Source: Acidovorax delafieldii (GTDB lineage: Bacteria; Pseudomonadota; Gammaproteobacteria; Burkholderiales; Burkholderiaceae_C). From it: DNA of 64,000 nucleotides. This document shows, in pieces, positions 54,769 through 63,884 of this stretch. Under the pieces are notes generated by a model. That model worked only from the letters and a program-made list of their open reading frames with translations. It had not been told where the DNA came from and searched no databases. The translations under genes were made by a program, and so were the position numbers. How positions within the stretch are numbered: the stretch's first letter is position 1; the number at the start of each line of letters is the position of its first letter. The stretch is taken from contig DFQQ01000008.1 in the NCBI GenBank assembly GCA_002377855.1, forward strand, positions 110,832 to 174,831, read 5' to 3'.

Positions 54769-55401
54769 TTACTTGCTGCCCTTGGGCGCGTCAAAAACGC
54801 TCTCCTGCGGCGTCTTCTTGATCGCTTCGGCAACGACGTACTGCTGTGGGCTCATGCACTCGTCGGCCATGCGCTGCCCGAGCTTCTGGTTCATGAGCAT
54901 CGACTTGTTGGCAATTTGCAGCCAGACTGCCCCAGCCTTCTGGTCTTCAAGGCGAACCGCGCCAGTGGTGGTGGCTACAGGGGTCATGCGGTATTTGAAA
55001 CCCTTGCCTTCCACATGGAAGTAGCCAGGTGTCAAGGAGTCAGCGGTGATATTGACCACGGCCCCCAACTCGCAAGGAATACGGCCCACGTGAACCCGCT
55101 CGGCAATTGACAACTCTTCTGGCGACAGTGCAGCTTCGGCAGCAATGATGCCGGTTGCCACTTGGTTAGCGGCACTCTTGAGCTGGGTGCGGCTGCTGGT
55201 CTGCTGTGCTTTGGCGGTGGTGGTTTTGTTTTTTGAAGCGGCGGGGTTCGTCGCCTTGGGTGCGGTCGCAGGCTTGGCCTTAGCTGCGGTGGCAGGTTTT
55301 GCGGATGCCGGCTTGGTGGTGGGTTGCGCAGCTGGGCCGGTTTGCGCCACTACCAGCGCAGGTGCCAACAGCATGAGAGCGGAAGCGATCAGGTTTTTCA
55401 T
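54769..55401 (-). CDS. Exported hypothetical protein with Ala/Lys/Thr-rich linker
   Basis: 210 residues from ATG 55401. A signal peptide (MKNLIASALMLLAPALVVAQ) precedes a low-complexity Ala/Thr/Lys/Pro region (about 25-85). The C-terminal domain (IAERVHVGRIPCELGAVVNI through EDQKAGAVWLQIANKSMLMN) looks folded and contains two cysteines. Family not recognised, though I expect homologues in Comamonadaceae at this locus. Periplasmic by inference. Lies between acnB and the CitE-like gene on the same strand. Confidence 0.7.
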   Translation of the reverse strand: MKNLIASALMLLAPALVVAQTGPAAQPTTKPASAKPATAAKAKPATAPKATNPAASKNKTTTAKAQQTSSRTQLKSAANQVATGIIAAEAALSPEELSIAERVHVGRIPCELGAVVNITADSLTPGYFHVEGKGFKYRMTPVATTTGAVRLEDQKAGAVWLQIANKSMLMNQKLGQRMADECMSPQQYVVAEAIKKTPQESVFDAPKGSK

Positions 55402-55424
55402 GGCGTCATAGGTCCAGTAAAAGA

Positions 55425-56501
55425 TCAAGCAAGAACACGGGCAGCCGGTTCGGGAACATCAAACCAGTGCCCAACAGTGGGAGGGAGCACCAGACCGGTG
55501 CGATGCGCACGCTCCAGCAGCTGCCAGTAATAACGATAGCTGGCGCGATCATGGAGAACCCCGCTGTGGCTGATGGGCGCCCATTGCACGGCATCAGCAG
55601 CCAATAAAATTTGGCAGGCCGTTTCTACCTCGTGCGCAGTGGGAGCGAAGGCGCGGAGGATTGGACGAATCTGCGATGGATGAATACTCCACATGCGTGC
55701 ATAGCCCAGTTCCTGGGAAGCACGCTCTGCGGCTGCCTGCATGGCCCCCGAATCGGTGAATTCAGTCACGACGCAGTGCGAAGGCACCTTGCCATGCGCA
55801 TGGCAGGCGGCAGCAATTTCAAGCTTCGCCCGGACGACGAGCGGATGGTCGAACTGCCCTTTTGACGTCATGGCGCGAGCAGGAATGGCACCGCCATGGG
55901 AAGAAACAAAATCCATCAGCCCAAAGCTGATGCTTTGCACTCTGGGATGGGCTGCGATGTCAAACGCATGTTTTATACCCAAAGGAGATTCAATGAGCAC
56001 ATGAAGGGGAAGATGCGCGGCGCCAGCGCGGAGCAACGCCTGCTCTGCGATCAAGACATCGTCCACCGTCTCCACCTTGGGCACCATGATGTGACAAAGC
56101 CGGTGTCCGGCACTGCCCGCAATGGTTGCGACATCATTGGCAAATGCCGGATCGTCCACAGCGTGGACTCGCGCCGCCACCCGGGCGCCAACGGGCGCGC
56201 AAGCAGCAAGTTCGCCGACCAGGGCGGCATGTTCAGACTCGAGCCCTACGGGTGCGCCATCCTCGCAATCCAGCGTCACGTCTACTACACAGGTACCAAA
56301 TTCCTGCGTCAACTCCGCCTGCAGCTGCAGGCTCTTGCGCATGCGTGCTTCCACGCCGCTGTAGTGGTCACAAACCGGTAGCAAACCGGTCTGCGCCTGC
56401 GCCCCCAGCAGCAGGGCCCGGGGGTGCGCCAAAGTCTGGCCAGCGCCACCCCGCTGGGCGGCAGAGTCAACAGCGCCCGCTGGTTCAGACTTGGAAGACA
56501 T
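55425..56501 (-). CDS. HpcH/HpaI (CitE-like) aldolase/lyase
   Basis: 358 residues from ATG 56501, 17 nt after the mdh stop. TIM-barrel family of citrate lyase beta-subunit relatives: VVDVTLDCEDGAP (metal-binding acids), RVHAVDDPAFANDV, HIMVPKVETVDDVLIAEQAL and LIESPLGIKHAFDIAAHP. These enzymes split or hydrolyse CoA thioesters such as malyl-CoA or citramalyl-CoA. No CitD/CitF partner is nearby, so it acts alone. Position behind mdh suggests a role around the TCA cycle; substrate not established. Confidence 0.87.
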   Translation of the reverse strand: MSSKSEPAGAVDSAAQRGGAGQTLAHPRALLLGAQAQTGLLPVCDHYSGVEARMRKSLQLQAELTQEFGTCVVDVTLDCEDGAPVGLESEHAALVGELAACAPVGARVAARVHAVDDPAFANDVATIAGSAGHRLCHIMVPKVETVDDVLIAEQALLRAGAAHLPLHVLIESPLGIKHAFDIAAHPRVQSISFGLMDFVSSHGGAIPARAMTSKGQFDHPLVVRAKLEIAAACHAHGKVPSHCVVTEFTDSGAMQAAAERASQELGYARMWSIHPSQIRPILRAFAPTAHEVETACQILLAADAVQWAPISHSGVLHDRASYRYYWQLLERAHRTGLVLPPTVGHWFDVPEPAARVLA

Positions 56502-56518
56502 GGAAGCCGCAGACAGAG

Positions 56519-57505
56519 TTACACCAAGTGCTTGACGCCGTCTTGCTCGCCCTGGAGCTCGGCCAGCGTGATGTTGATGCGCTCCTGGGAGAAGGCGTCG
56601 ATCTCCAAGCCTTCCACAACCTTGTATTCGCCGTTTTCGCAGGTGACGGGGAAGCCGAACATCACATCCTTGGGGATGCCGTACTGGCCATCCGAAGGCA
56701 CGCCCATCGTGACCCACTTGCCGTTGGTGCCCAGGGCCCAATCGCGCATGTGGTCGATGGCCGCATTGGCGGCCGAAGCAGCCGAGGACAGGCCACGTGC
56801 TTCGATGATGGCCGCACCACGCTTGCCGACGGTGGGCAGGAAGGTGTTGGCATTCCATTCCTGGTCATTGATCATCGCGGCGACGCTTTCGCCGTTGATG
56901 GTGGCAAAGCGGTAATCAGCGTACATGGTGGGCGAGTGGTTGCCCCACACGGTCAGCTTCTCGATGTCGGCCACAGCCTTGCCGGTCTTTGCGGCAATTT
57001 GGCTGGCTGCTCGGTTGTGGTCCAGACGCAGCATGGCGGTGAAGTTCTTGCGCGGCAGGTCGGGAGCCGACTTCATGGCGATGTAGGCGTTGGTGTTGGC
57101 TGGGTTGCCCACCACCAAAACCTTCACATCACGGCTGGCCACAGCGTTCAAAGCCTTGCCCTGCGCCGTGAAGATGGCGCCGTTCACGGCAAGCAGTTCT
57201 GCGCGCTCCATGCCAGGGCCGCGGGGGCGCGAGCCGACCAGCAATGCGTAATCAGCGTCCTTGAAGGCAGTCATGGGGTCGCTGTGCGCGGTCATGCCCA
57301 CGAGCAGAGGGAATGCGCAATCATCCAACTCCATCATCACGCCCTTCAGCGCCTTCTGGGGGCCTTCTGCGGGCACTTCCAGCAATTGCAGAATGACTGG
57401 CTGGTCCTTGCCGAGCATTTCGCCGGAGGCGATGCGGAACAGCAGTGCGTAACCGATTTGACCAGCAGCGCCAGTAACGGCAACACGGACAGGCTTCTTG
57501 CTCAT
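56519..57505 (-). CDS. mdh: Malate dehydrogenase
   Basis: NAD-dependent malate/oxaloacetate interconversion. 328 residues from ATG 57505 (GGAG upstream); the frame to 57556 is an extension. NAD site VTGAAGQIGYALLFRIASGE, LDHNRAASQIA and the catalytic histidine in VWGNHSPTMYADY. Length and sequence fit the 330-residue non-E. coli type found in betaproteobacteria. It diverges from the GntR gene, with a palindromic operator candidate between. Confidence 0.97.
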   Translation of the reverse strand: MSKKPVRVAVTGAAGQIGYALLFRIASGEMLGKDQPVILQLLEVPAEGPQKALKGVMMELDDCAFPLLVGMTAHSDPMTAFKDADYALLVGSRPRGPGMERAELLAVNGAIFTAQGKALNAVASRDVKVLVVGNPANTNAYIAMKSAPDLPRKNFTAMLRLDHNRAASQIAAKTGKAVADIEKLTVWGNHSPTMYADYRFATINGESVAAMINDQEWNANTFLPTVGKRGAAIIEARGLSSAASAANAAIDHMRDWALGTNGKWVTMGVPSDGQYGIPKDVMFGFPVTCENGEYKVVEGLEIDAFSQERINITLAELQGEQDGVKHLV

Positions 57506-57632
57506 GGTGAGAACTCCAGGAAGTGACAAAAACAGGTAAAGGTGCAACGCAAGCACCAGCGCCTGTTACCAGCAGCCCGTGCCCCGCAAACAGCCTTGGA
57601 GTTTAACCCTGTTTCATGGCCACGGTCAATTT

Positions 57633-57653
57633 GTCTTATGTCTTATATAAGAT
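57633..57653. promoter_or_regulatory. Candidate GntR-type operator between mdh and the regulator gene
   Basis: GTCTTAT GTCTTAT ATAAGAT: two direct heptamers followed by an inverted one. The core TCTTATATAAGA (57641-57652) is a perfect 12-bp palindrome in otherwise GC-rich sequence, midway between divergent starts. Confidence 0.55.
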
Positions 57654-57708
57654 ATGATTGCGCCGCTTCTGTCCACGAATACCGCCATACCGACCCAAGC
57701 TTCCGCCC

Positions 57709-58491
57709 ATGTCCTCGCTTCCGTTCGCCGACACCCCACCCGCCTCGCAAGGCGCCGGGTTGTCCACGCCCGCGTTCAGCCCGCTGTATCAGCAAATCAA
57801 GGGACTGATACTGCAGAGCCTTCAACAGGGGGAATGGAAGCCCGGAGAGTCCATACCGAGCGAGATGGAGCTGGCGGCACGCTTTCGGGTGAGTCAGGGC
57901 ACGGTGCGCAAGGCCATCGACGAGCTTGCGGCTGAAAATCTGGTCATCCGTCGCCAGGGCAAGGGCACCTTCGTTGCCACCCACGCTGAGCAGCACGTTC
58001 AGTACCGTTTTCTGAAACTCCTGCCCGACACCGGCGACGCGAGCGTAGAAGGCCCCGCACAACGCACCGTGATCGAATGTCGCCGCGTTCGCGCCAGCGC
58101 TGACATCTCACGGGCATTGGCACTGCGCAGCGGGGATTCGGTCATGCAGGCCAAACGCATTTTGTCGTTTGCCGGAGTGCCCACCATTCTGGAAGACATC
58201 TGGCTGCCTGGACACGCCTTCAAGGGCCTGACCAGTGAGCAGATGGCCAACTACCAAGGCCCTACCTACGCCATGTTTGAGATTGATTTCGGTGTTCGCA
58301 TGGTGCGTGCGGAGGAAAAAATACGCGCCGTGCTGCCTGATGGCGATCAGGCGCAACTGCTAAAGGTCACCACCGCAACCCCACTGCTGAGCGTGGAGCG
58401 CATTGCTTACACCTATAACGATGTTCCCATGGAGTTACGGCGCGGGTTGTACCGCACGGACACGCACCACTACCGTAACGAGTTGAGCTGA
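57709..58491 (+). CDS. GntR-family (HutC/UTRA) regulator
   Basis: 260 residues from ATG 57709; an upstream start at 57658 is unlikely. Winged helix (LYQQIKGLILQSLQQGEWKP, GTVRKAIDELAAENLVIRRQ GKGTF) and a C-terminal UTRA ligand-binding domain (IWLPGHAFKGLTSEQMANYQ, VERIAYTYNDVPMELRRGLY). HutC-type repressors respond to metabolites. Placement between mdh and sdhC suggests it controls one or both TCA transcripts; ligand unknown. Confidence 0.9.
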   Translation: MSSLPFADTPPASQGAGLSTPAFSPLYQQIKGLILQSLQQGEWKPGESIPSEMELAARFRVSQGTVRKAIDELAAENLVIRRQGKGTFVATHAEQHVQYRFLKLLPDTGDASVEGPAQRTVIECRRVRASADISRALALRSGDSVMQAKRILSFAGVPTILEDIWLPGHAFKGLTSEQMANYQGPTYAMFEIDFGVRMVRAEEKIRAVLPDGDQAQLLKVTTATPLLSVERIAYTYNDVPMELRRGLYRTDTHHYRNELS

Positions 58492-58534
58492 CAGCAGGCT
58501 GGCACCTGAGTACAAAGATCAAAAATTGATCCCG

Positions 58535-58575
58535 ACACAAAACTGCGGTTGTTGCATTGCAATAGAATTTTGTGT
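58535..58575. promoter_or_regulatory. Nested palindromes upstream of sdhC
   Basis: Inverted repeat ACACAAAA (58535-58542) / TTTTGTGT (58568-58575), enclosing the perfect palindrome TTGCATTGCAA (58552-58562). Lies 51-91 nt before the sdhC start, in the expected promoter position. Confidence 0.45.
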
Positions 58576-58625
58576 TGTTTGCATCTTCCAATTACAGAGC
58601 AGTTACATCCACGAAAGCACAAGAC

Positions 58626-59060
58626 ATGACCGAACTAGCCAAAAAACGGCCTGAATTCCGCAACATCAATGCCTTCAAGGACCTGACGACCTATCGTCTG
58701 CCGCCTGCAGGATGGGTTTCCATTTTGCACCGTGCCAGCGGCGTCATCATGTTCCTGCTGCTTCCATTCATCATTTGGATGTTTGACACCTCGCTGTCAT
58801 CTGAAATCTCCTTCGGCAAATTCAAGTCCGCATTCAACGCCGGACTCGGCTTCGTGCCCGGCTGGTTCATCAAGCTGGTGGCCCTCGCACTTATCTGGGC
58901 ATACCTGCACCATTTCATTGCCGGCATGCGCCACCTGTGGATGGACGTCAGCCATGACGCGGTGAACAAAGATTTCGGCAAGACTTCGGCCATCTTCACC
59001 CTGGTGGTCAGCATTGCGCTGGCTCTGGTGCTGGGCGCCAAGCTGTTCGGCCTGTACTGA
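58626..59060 (+). CDS. sdhC: Succinate dehydrogenase cytochrome b556 subunit
   Basis: Membrane anchor of complex II. 144 residues from ATG 58626 (MTELAKKRPEFRNINAFKDL). Three membrane helices; RPxxxNINxxxxxTYRLPPAGWVSI-type N-terminus and the haem-ligand histidine region YLHHFIAGMRHLWMDVSHDA. First gene of sdhCDAB. Confidence 0.95.
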   Translation: MTELAKKRPEFRNINAFKDLTTYRLPPAGWVSILHRASGVIMFLLLPFIIWMFDTSLSSEISFGKFKSAFNAGLGFVPGWFIKLVALALIWAYLHHFIAGMRHLWMDVSHDAVNKDFGKTSAIFTLVVSIALALVLGAKLFGLY

Positions 59061-59122
59061 TTCAAACAACAAGGCATGTGCAGCCTCACGGCAGCACAGT
59101 CCCCACAAAAAAGGAAACCGAT

Positions 59123-59488
59123 ATGTCCGTCAATTACGGCTCCAAGCGCACAGTGGTCGGCGCCCACTATGGCCTCCGCGACTGGCTCAGCCAACGCGTC
59201 ACCGCAGCCCTGATGGCCCTGTTCACCGTGGTGGTGCTGGTCCAGTTGGTTGCATCCAAGGGCCCCATTGGTTACGACCTGTGGGCTGGCATTTTTTCAG
59301 CCCAGTGGATGAAGGTACTTACCTTCTCTGTGATCGTGGCCATGGCATGGCATGTGTGGGTGGGTGTTCGCGACATTTTCATGGACTACATCCAGCCCGT
59401 GGGCCTGCGCTTGGCCCTGCAAGTTTTCACGATTGTCTGGCTGGTCAGTTGCGCTGGCTGGGGCATTCAAGTTCTGTGGCGTCTCTGA
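59123..59488 (+). CDS. sdhD: Succinate dehydrogenase hydrophobic anchor subunit
   Basis: 121 residues from ATG 59123 (AAGGAAA upstream). Begins MSVNYGSKRTVVGAHYGLRD, then three helices; haem/quinone region VAMAWHVWVGVRDIFMDYI. Pairs with SdhC to bind haem b and ubiquinone. Confidence 0.94.
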   Translation: MSVNYGSKRTVVGAHYGLRDWLSQRVTAALMALFTVVVLVQLVASKGPIGYDLWAGIFSAQWMKVLTFSVIVAMAWHVWVGVRDIFMDYIQPVGLRLALQVFTIVWLVSCAGWGIQVLWRL

Positions 59489-59510
59489 TTCCCGCGATTG
59501 AAGGTACAAA

Positions 59511-61319
59511 ATGAGCTATACAAAAGCCAACATCACCACGCGCAAGTTCGACGTAGTCATCGTCGGCGCAGGCGGCTCGGGCATGCGTGCCGCGCTGGAA
59601 CTCTCCCGTGCAGGCCTGAACGTGGCCTCGTTGTCTAAAGTCTTCCCCACCCGCTCGCACACGGTGGCCGCGCAAGGTGGTGTGTCAGCCTCGCTGGGCA
59701 ACATGAGCGAAGACAACTGGCACTATCACTTCTACGACACCATCAAGGGCTCTGACTGGCTGGGCGACCAGGACGCCATCGAGTTCATGTGCCGCGAAGC
59801 GCCCAAGGTGGTGTATGAGCTGGAACACTTCGGCATGCCGTTCGACCGCAACCCCGACGGCACCATTTACCAGCGCCCCTTCGGCGGCCACACCGCCAAC
59901 TACGGTGAAAAACCCGTGCAACGCGCCTGCGCAGCCGCTGACCGTACAGGCCACGCCATGCTGCACACGCTGTACCAGCAAAACGTCAAGGCCAAGACCA
60001 ACTTCTTCGTGGAGTGGATGGCACTGGACCTGATCCGTGATGAATCCGGCGACGTGGTCGGCGTGACTGCGCTGGAAATGGAAACCGGCGACCTGCACAT
60101 CCTGCAGGCCAAGACCGTGCTGCTGGCCACCGGCGGCGCAGGCCGCATTTTCGCAGCCTCCACCAACGCCTTCATCAATACCGGTGACGGCCTGGGTATG
60201 GCAGCGCGTGCCGGCATCGCTTTGCAAGACATGGAGTTCTGGCAGTTCCACCCCACCGGCGTGGCCGGTGCCGGCGTGCTGCTGACCGAAGGCTGCCGCG
60301 GTGAAGGCGCCATCTTGCTCAACAGCAATGGCGAACGCTTCATGGAGCGCTATGCGCCCACCCTGAAAGACTTGGCACCTCGCGACTTTGTGTCCCGCTG
60401 CATGGACCAGGAAATCAAGGAAGGCCGGGGCTGCGGCCCGAACAAGGATTACATCCTGCTCAAGCTGGACCACCTGGGTGCAGACACGATCCACAAGCGC
60501 CTGCCTTCGGTGTACGAAATCGGCGTCAACTTCGCCAACGTGGACATCACCAAGGAACCCATCCCCGTGGTTCCCACCATCCACTACCAGATGGGTGGCG
60601 TGCCCACCAATATCCATGGCCAGGTCGTCGAGCAAAAGAACGGCGTGAACAACTCCGTGGTGAACGGCTTGTACGCAGTGGGCGAATGCGCCTGCGTGAG
60701 CGTGCACGGCGCCAACCGCCTGGGCACCAACTCGCTGCTGGACCTGTTGGTGTTCGGCAAGGCCGCCGGCCGCCACATCGTCGAGTTCAACAACAAGAAC
60801 CAAGAGCACAAGCCGCTGCCGGCCAGCGCGGCCGATCGCACCCTGGAGCGCTTGAACCAACTCGAAAGCTCCAAGAGCGGTACCTACGCCCAAACCCTGG
60901 CCGGCGACATCCGCGCCACCATGCAACAGCACGCTGGCGTGTTCCGCACCCAGGCCAGCATGGACGAAGGTGTCAAGAAGATCGCCGAACTGCGCGACCG
61001 CGTGGCAAGCGTCACCCTGCAAGACAAGTCCAAGGTGTTCAACACCGCCCGCATCGAGGCCCTGGAAGTGGACAACCTGATCGAAGTGGCGCAGGCCACC
61101 ATGGTGTCCGCCGCTGCCCGCAAGGAATGCCGTGGCGCCCATACCGTGTACGACTACGAGCACCCTGCCGACCACGCAGAGTTCCCGCTGGGCCGTAACG
61201 ACCAGGAATGGATGAAGCACACCCTGTGGTACAGCGAAGGCAACCGCTTGGATTACAAGCCGGTCAACCTCAAGCCCCTGACAGTGGACAGCATTCCACC
61301 CAAGGTCCGGACGTTCTAA
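59511..61319 (+). CDS. sdhA: Succinate dehydrogenase flavoprotein subunit
   Basis: 602 residues. FAD-binding VVIVGAGGSGMRAALELSRA (about 16-35) and the histidine that binds FAD covalently, H50, in TRSHTVAAQGGVSA. Catalytic region QFHPTGVAGAGVLLTEGCRG and HGANRLGTNSLLDLLVFGKA. C-terminal succinate_DH helical domain complete. Oxidises succinate to fumarate. Confidence 0.97.
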   Translation: MSYTKANITTRKFDVVIVGAGGSGMRAALELSRAGLNVASLSKVFPTRSHTVAAQGGVSASLGNMSEDNWHYHFYDTIKGSDWLGDQDAIEFMCREAPKVVYELEHFGMPFDRNPDGTIYQRPFGGHTANYGEKPVQRACAAADRTGHAMLHTLYQQNVKAKTNFFVEWMALDLIRDESGDVVGVTALEMETGDLHILQAKTVLLATGGAGRIFAASTNAFINTGDGLGMAARAGIALQDMEFWQFHPTGVAGAGVLLTEGCRGEGAILLNSNGERFMERYAPTLKDLAPRDFVSRCMDQEIKEGRGCGPNKDYILLKLDHLGADTIHKRLPSVYEIGVNFANVDITKEPIPVVPTIHYQMGGVPTNIHGQVVEQKNGVNNSVVNGLYAVGECACVSVHGANRLGTNSLLDLLVFGKAAGRHIVEFNNKNQEHKPLPASAADRTLERLNQLESSKSGTYAQTLAGDIRATMQQHAGVFRTQASMDEGVKKIAELRDRVASVTLQDKSKVFNTARIEALEVDNLIEVAQATMVSAAARKECRGAHTVYDYEHPADHAEFPLGRNDQEWMKHTLWYSEGNRLDYKPVNLKPLTVDSIPPKVRTF

Positions 61320-61344
61320 ACAGTAGCCCCACGAGAGCAGAATC

Positions 61345-62049
61345 ATGAAGCGCACATTCCAAATCTATCGCTACGATCCGGACAAGGACGCCAAGCCCTA
61401 CATGCAGACCATCGAGATCGAACTCGACGGCCATGAACGCATGCTTCTGGACGCATTGGTCAAGCTCAAGGAACAAGATCCCACGCTGTCGTTCCGTCGC
61501 TCCTGCCGTGAAGGTGTTTGTGGCTCTGACGCCATGAACATCAATGGCAAGAACGGCCTGGCTTGCCTGACGAACATGAACACCCTCAAGGGCACGATTG
61601 TTCTGAAGCCCCTGCCTGGCCTTCCAGTGATCCGCGACCTGATCGTGGACATGACACAGTTCTTCAAGCAGTACAACTCGATCAAGCCGTACCTGATCAA
61701 TGACAGTCTGACGGCCCCAGACCGCGAGCGCCTGCAAAGCCCAGAAGAGCGCGAAGAGCTCAACGGCTTGTACGAGTGCATTCTGTGCGCCAGCTGCTCC
61801 ACCAGCTGCCCCAGCTTCTGGTGGAACCCCGACAAGTTCGTGGGCCCTGCTGGCTTGCTGCAGGCCTACCGCTTTATCGCAGACAGCCGCGACGAGGCTA
61901 CGGCGCAGCGCCTGGACAACCTGGAAGACCCTTACCGTCTGTTCCGCTGCCACACCATCATGAACTGTGTGGACGTTTGCCCTAAGGGCTTGAACCCCAC
62001 CAAGGCCATCGGCAAGATCAAGGAATTGATGGTGCGCCGCGCTATCTGA
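61345..62049 (+). CDS. sdhB: Succinate dehydrogenase iron-sulfur subunit
   Basis: 234 residues. The [2Fe-2S] ferredoxin-like domain has SCREGVCGSDAMNINGKNGL with a downstream ligand Cys; the [4Fe-4S]/[3Fe-4S] domain has CILCASCSTSCPSFW and CHTIMNCVDVCPKGLNP. All cluster cysteines are present. Passes electrons from SdhA to ubiquinone. Confidence 0.97.
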   Translation: MKRTFQIYRYDPDKDAKPYMQTIEIELDGHERMLLDALVKLKEQDPTLSFRRSCREGVCGSDAMNINGKNGLACLTNMNTLKGTIVLKPLPGLPVIRDLIVDMTQFFKQYNSIKPYLINDSLTAPDRERLQSPEEREELNGLYECILCASCSTSCPSFWWNPDKFVGPAGLLQAYRFIADSRDEATAQRLDNLEDPYRLFRCHTIMNCVDVCPKGLNPTKAIGKIKELMVRRAI

Positions 62050-62067
62050 TCCTTTAAGGCCTATCCC

Positions 62068-62388
62068 ATGAGCGACATCGCCACCACCATGCCTGCAGCC
62101 ACCGACGAGCGGCTGACAGAGCGTGAACTGAGCAAACTGCACTGGCGCTGCCGGCGCGGCTTGCTGGAGAACGATCTGTTCATCGAACAGTTCTTCACCC
62201 GCTTCGAGCCAGAGCTGACGCAACGCCATGCTCAGGGGCTGGCGGCGCTCATGGCCCTTGCAGACAATGACCTGCTGGACCTGTTGCTCTGCCGACGCGA
62301 ACCAGACGAGACACTGGCAAGCGCAGAAGTGAATGAAGTGCTCAGCATGCTGCGCTTGAGCGGCGGCACCCCTGCCCTGCGGGCCTGA
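62068..62388 (+). CDS. sdhE: SdhE-type FAD assembly factor (DUF339)
   Basis: 106 residues. The block KLHWRCRRGLLENDLFIEQF carries the RG(x)xE motif of SdhE/SDHAF2, needed to attach FAD to SdhA. Helical, soluble, small. An N-terminal extension of about 15 residues precedes the domain. Sits 18 nt after sdhB, before gltA, the usual place in betaproteobacteria. Confidence 0.93.
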   Translation: MSDIATTMPAATDERLTERELSKLHWRCRRGLLENDLFIEQFFTRFEPELTQRHAQGLAALMALADNDLLDLLLCRREPDETLASAEVNEVLSMLRLSGGTPALRA

Positions 62389-62444
62389 CAAACGCAGGGC
62401 GCCCCTAGACCGGATTGACAACGGCAAACCTAAGGAAAGTAACA

Positions 62445-63755
62445 ATGAAGCTAGCTGACAACAAAGCCACCCTGTCGTTCAGTAACGGCAGCCCCAGCGT
62501 GGACCTGCCGGTCTATCAGGGCAGCATCGGTCCGGACGTCATTGACATCCGCAAGCTGTACGCGCAGACGGGCATGTTCACCTATGACCCCGGCTTCCTG
62601 TCCACAGCTGCCACGCAGTCTGCCATTACGTACATCGACGGCGACAAGGGCGAGCTGCTGTACCGCGGCTATCCCATTGAGCAGCTGGCTACGCAATGCG
62701 ACTACCTGGACACCTGCTTCCTGTTGCTCAAGGGCGATCTGCCGAACGAGAGCCAGCGCACTGACTTCCACAAGCTTGTGACCAACCACACGATGGTCAA
62801 TGAGCAGATGCAATTCTTCCTGCGCGGCTTCCGCCGTGACGCGCACCCCATGGCCGTGTTGACCGGCTTGGTGGGCGCCCTGTCGGCCTTCTATCACGAC
62901 AGCACGGACATCAACAATCCGCAGCACCGTGAAATCGCCGCGATCCGCCTGATCGCCAAGATGCCTACGCTGGTGGCCATGGCCTACAAGTACGGAATGG
63001 GCCAGCCCTACATGTACCCGCAGAACCACCTGAGCTACTCGGGCAACTTCCTGCGCATGATGTTCGGCACGCCTTGCGAAGAGTACAAGGTCAACCCCGT
63101 GCTCGAACGCGCGCTGGATCGCATCTTCATCCTCCACGCGGACCACGAGCAGAACGCTTCGACCTCCACGGTCCGCCTGTGCGGCTCGTCGGGCACCAAC
63201 CCGTTTGCAGCCATTGCCGCTGGCGTGGCGTGCCTGTGGGGCCCCGCACACGGCGGCGCCAACGAAGCGGCCCTGAACATGCTGCACGACATCCAGGCCC
63301 AGGGCGGCGTGGAAAAGATCGGCGAGTTCATCAAGCAGGTCAAAGACAAGAACTCCGGCGTCAAGCTGATGGGCTTTGGCCACCGCGTGTACAAGAACTA
63401 CGACCCTCGCGCCAAGCTCATGCAAGAAACTTGCAATGAAGTGCTGGCCGAACTGGGTCTGGAAAACGATCCTTTGTTCAAGCTGGCCAAGGAACTGGAG
63501 AAGATTGCTCTGGAAGACGAATACTTCGTCTCGCGCAAGCTCTACCCCAACGTGGATTTCTACTCCGGCATCGTGCAGCGCGCCATCGGCATCCCTGTGA
63601 ACCTGTTCACCGGCATCTTCGCACTGGCCCGCACCGTGGGCTGGATCGCCCAGCTGAACGAAATGATTGGCGACCCCGAGTACAAGATTGGCCGCCCACG
63701 CCAGCTGTTCACGGGCTCGGAGCGTCGCGACGTTCCTCCGCTCGCTCAACGCTGA
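62445..63755 (+). CDS. gltA: Citrate synthase
   Basis: Condenses acetyl-CoA and oxaloacetate. 436 residues from ATG 62445 (TAAGGAAA upstream); an upstream frame from 62415 was not used. Type II (hexameric, E. coli-like) sequence: HADHEQNASTSTVRLCGSSG, GPAHGGANEAALNML and GFGHRVYKNYDPRAK hold the catalytic histidines, and VDFYSGIVQRAIGIP the catalytic Asp. Followed by a terminator at 63802. Confidence 0.97.
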   Translation: MKLADNKATLSFSNGSPSVDLPVYQGSIGPDVIDIRKLYAQTGMFTYDPGFLSTAATQSAITYIDGDKGELLYRGYPIEQLATQCDYLDTCFLLLKGDLPNESQRTDFHKLVTNHTMVNEQMQFFLRGFRRDAHPMAVLTGLVGALSAFYHDSTDINNPQHREIAAIRLIAKMPTLVAMAYKYGMGQPYMYPQNHLSYSGNFLRMMFGTPCEEYKVNPVLERALDRIFILHADHEQNASTSTVRLCGSSGTNPFAAIAAGVACLWGPAHGGANEAALNMLHDIQAQGGVEKIGEFIKQVKDKNSGVKLMGFGHRVYKNYDPRAKLMQETCNEVLAELGLENDPLFKLAKELEKIALEDEYFVSRKLYPNVDFYSGIVQRAIGIPVNLFTGIFALARTVGWIAQLNEMIGDPEYKIGRPRQLFTGSERRDVPPLAQR

Positions 63756-63801
63756 TGCTCTTTGGCGCCGGCGAGCGTTTCGCCGGCACCAAGCGCCACG
63801 C

Positions 63802-63833
63802 AAGCCCGCAGGCCCAGCCAGCGGGCTTTTTTA
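63802..63833 (+). terminator. Rho-independent terminator after gltA
   Basis: AGCCCGC / GCGGGCT stem with an 11-nt loop and a run of T, 47 nt after the gltA stop. Confidence 0.85.
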
Positions 63834-63884
63834 TTTCTGCAGGGGCGAGCCATAGCACGGGACACGGCCCTCAGCCCCCACCAG

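Noticed and set aside
59685..61355. 556-codon minus-strand frame opposite sdhA
   Set aside because: Shadow of sdhA with a repetitive Val/His/Gly composition.
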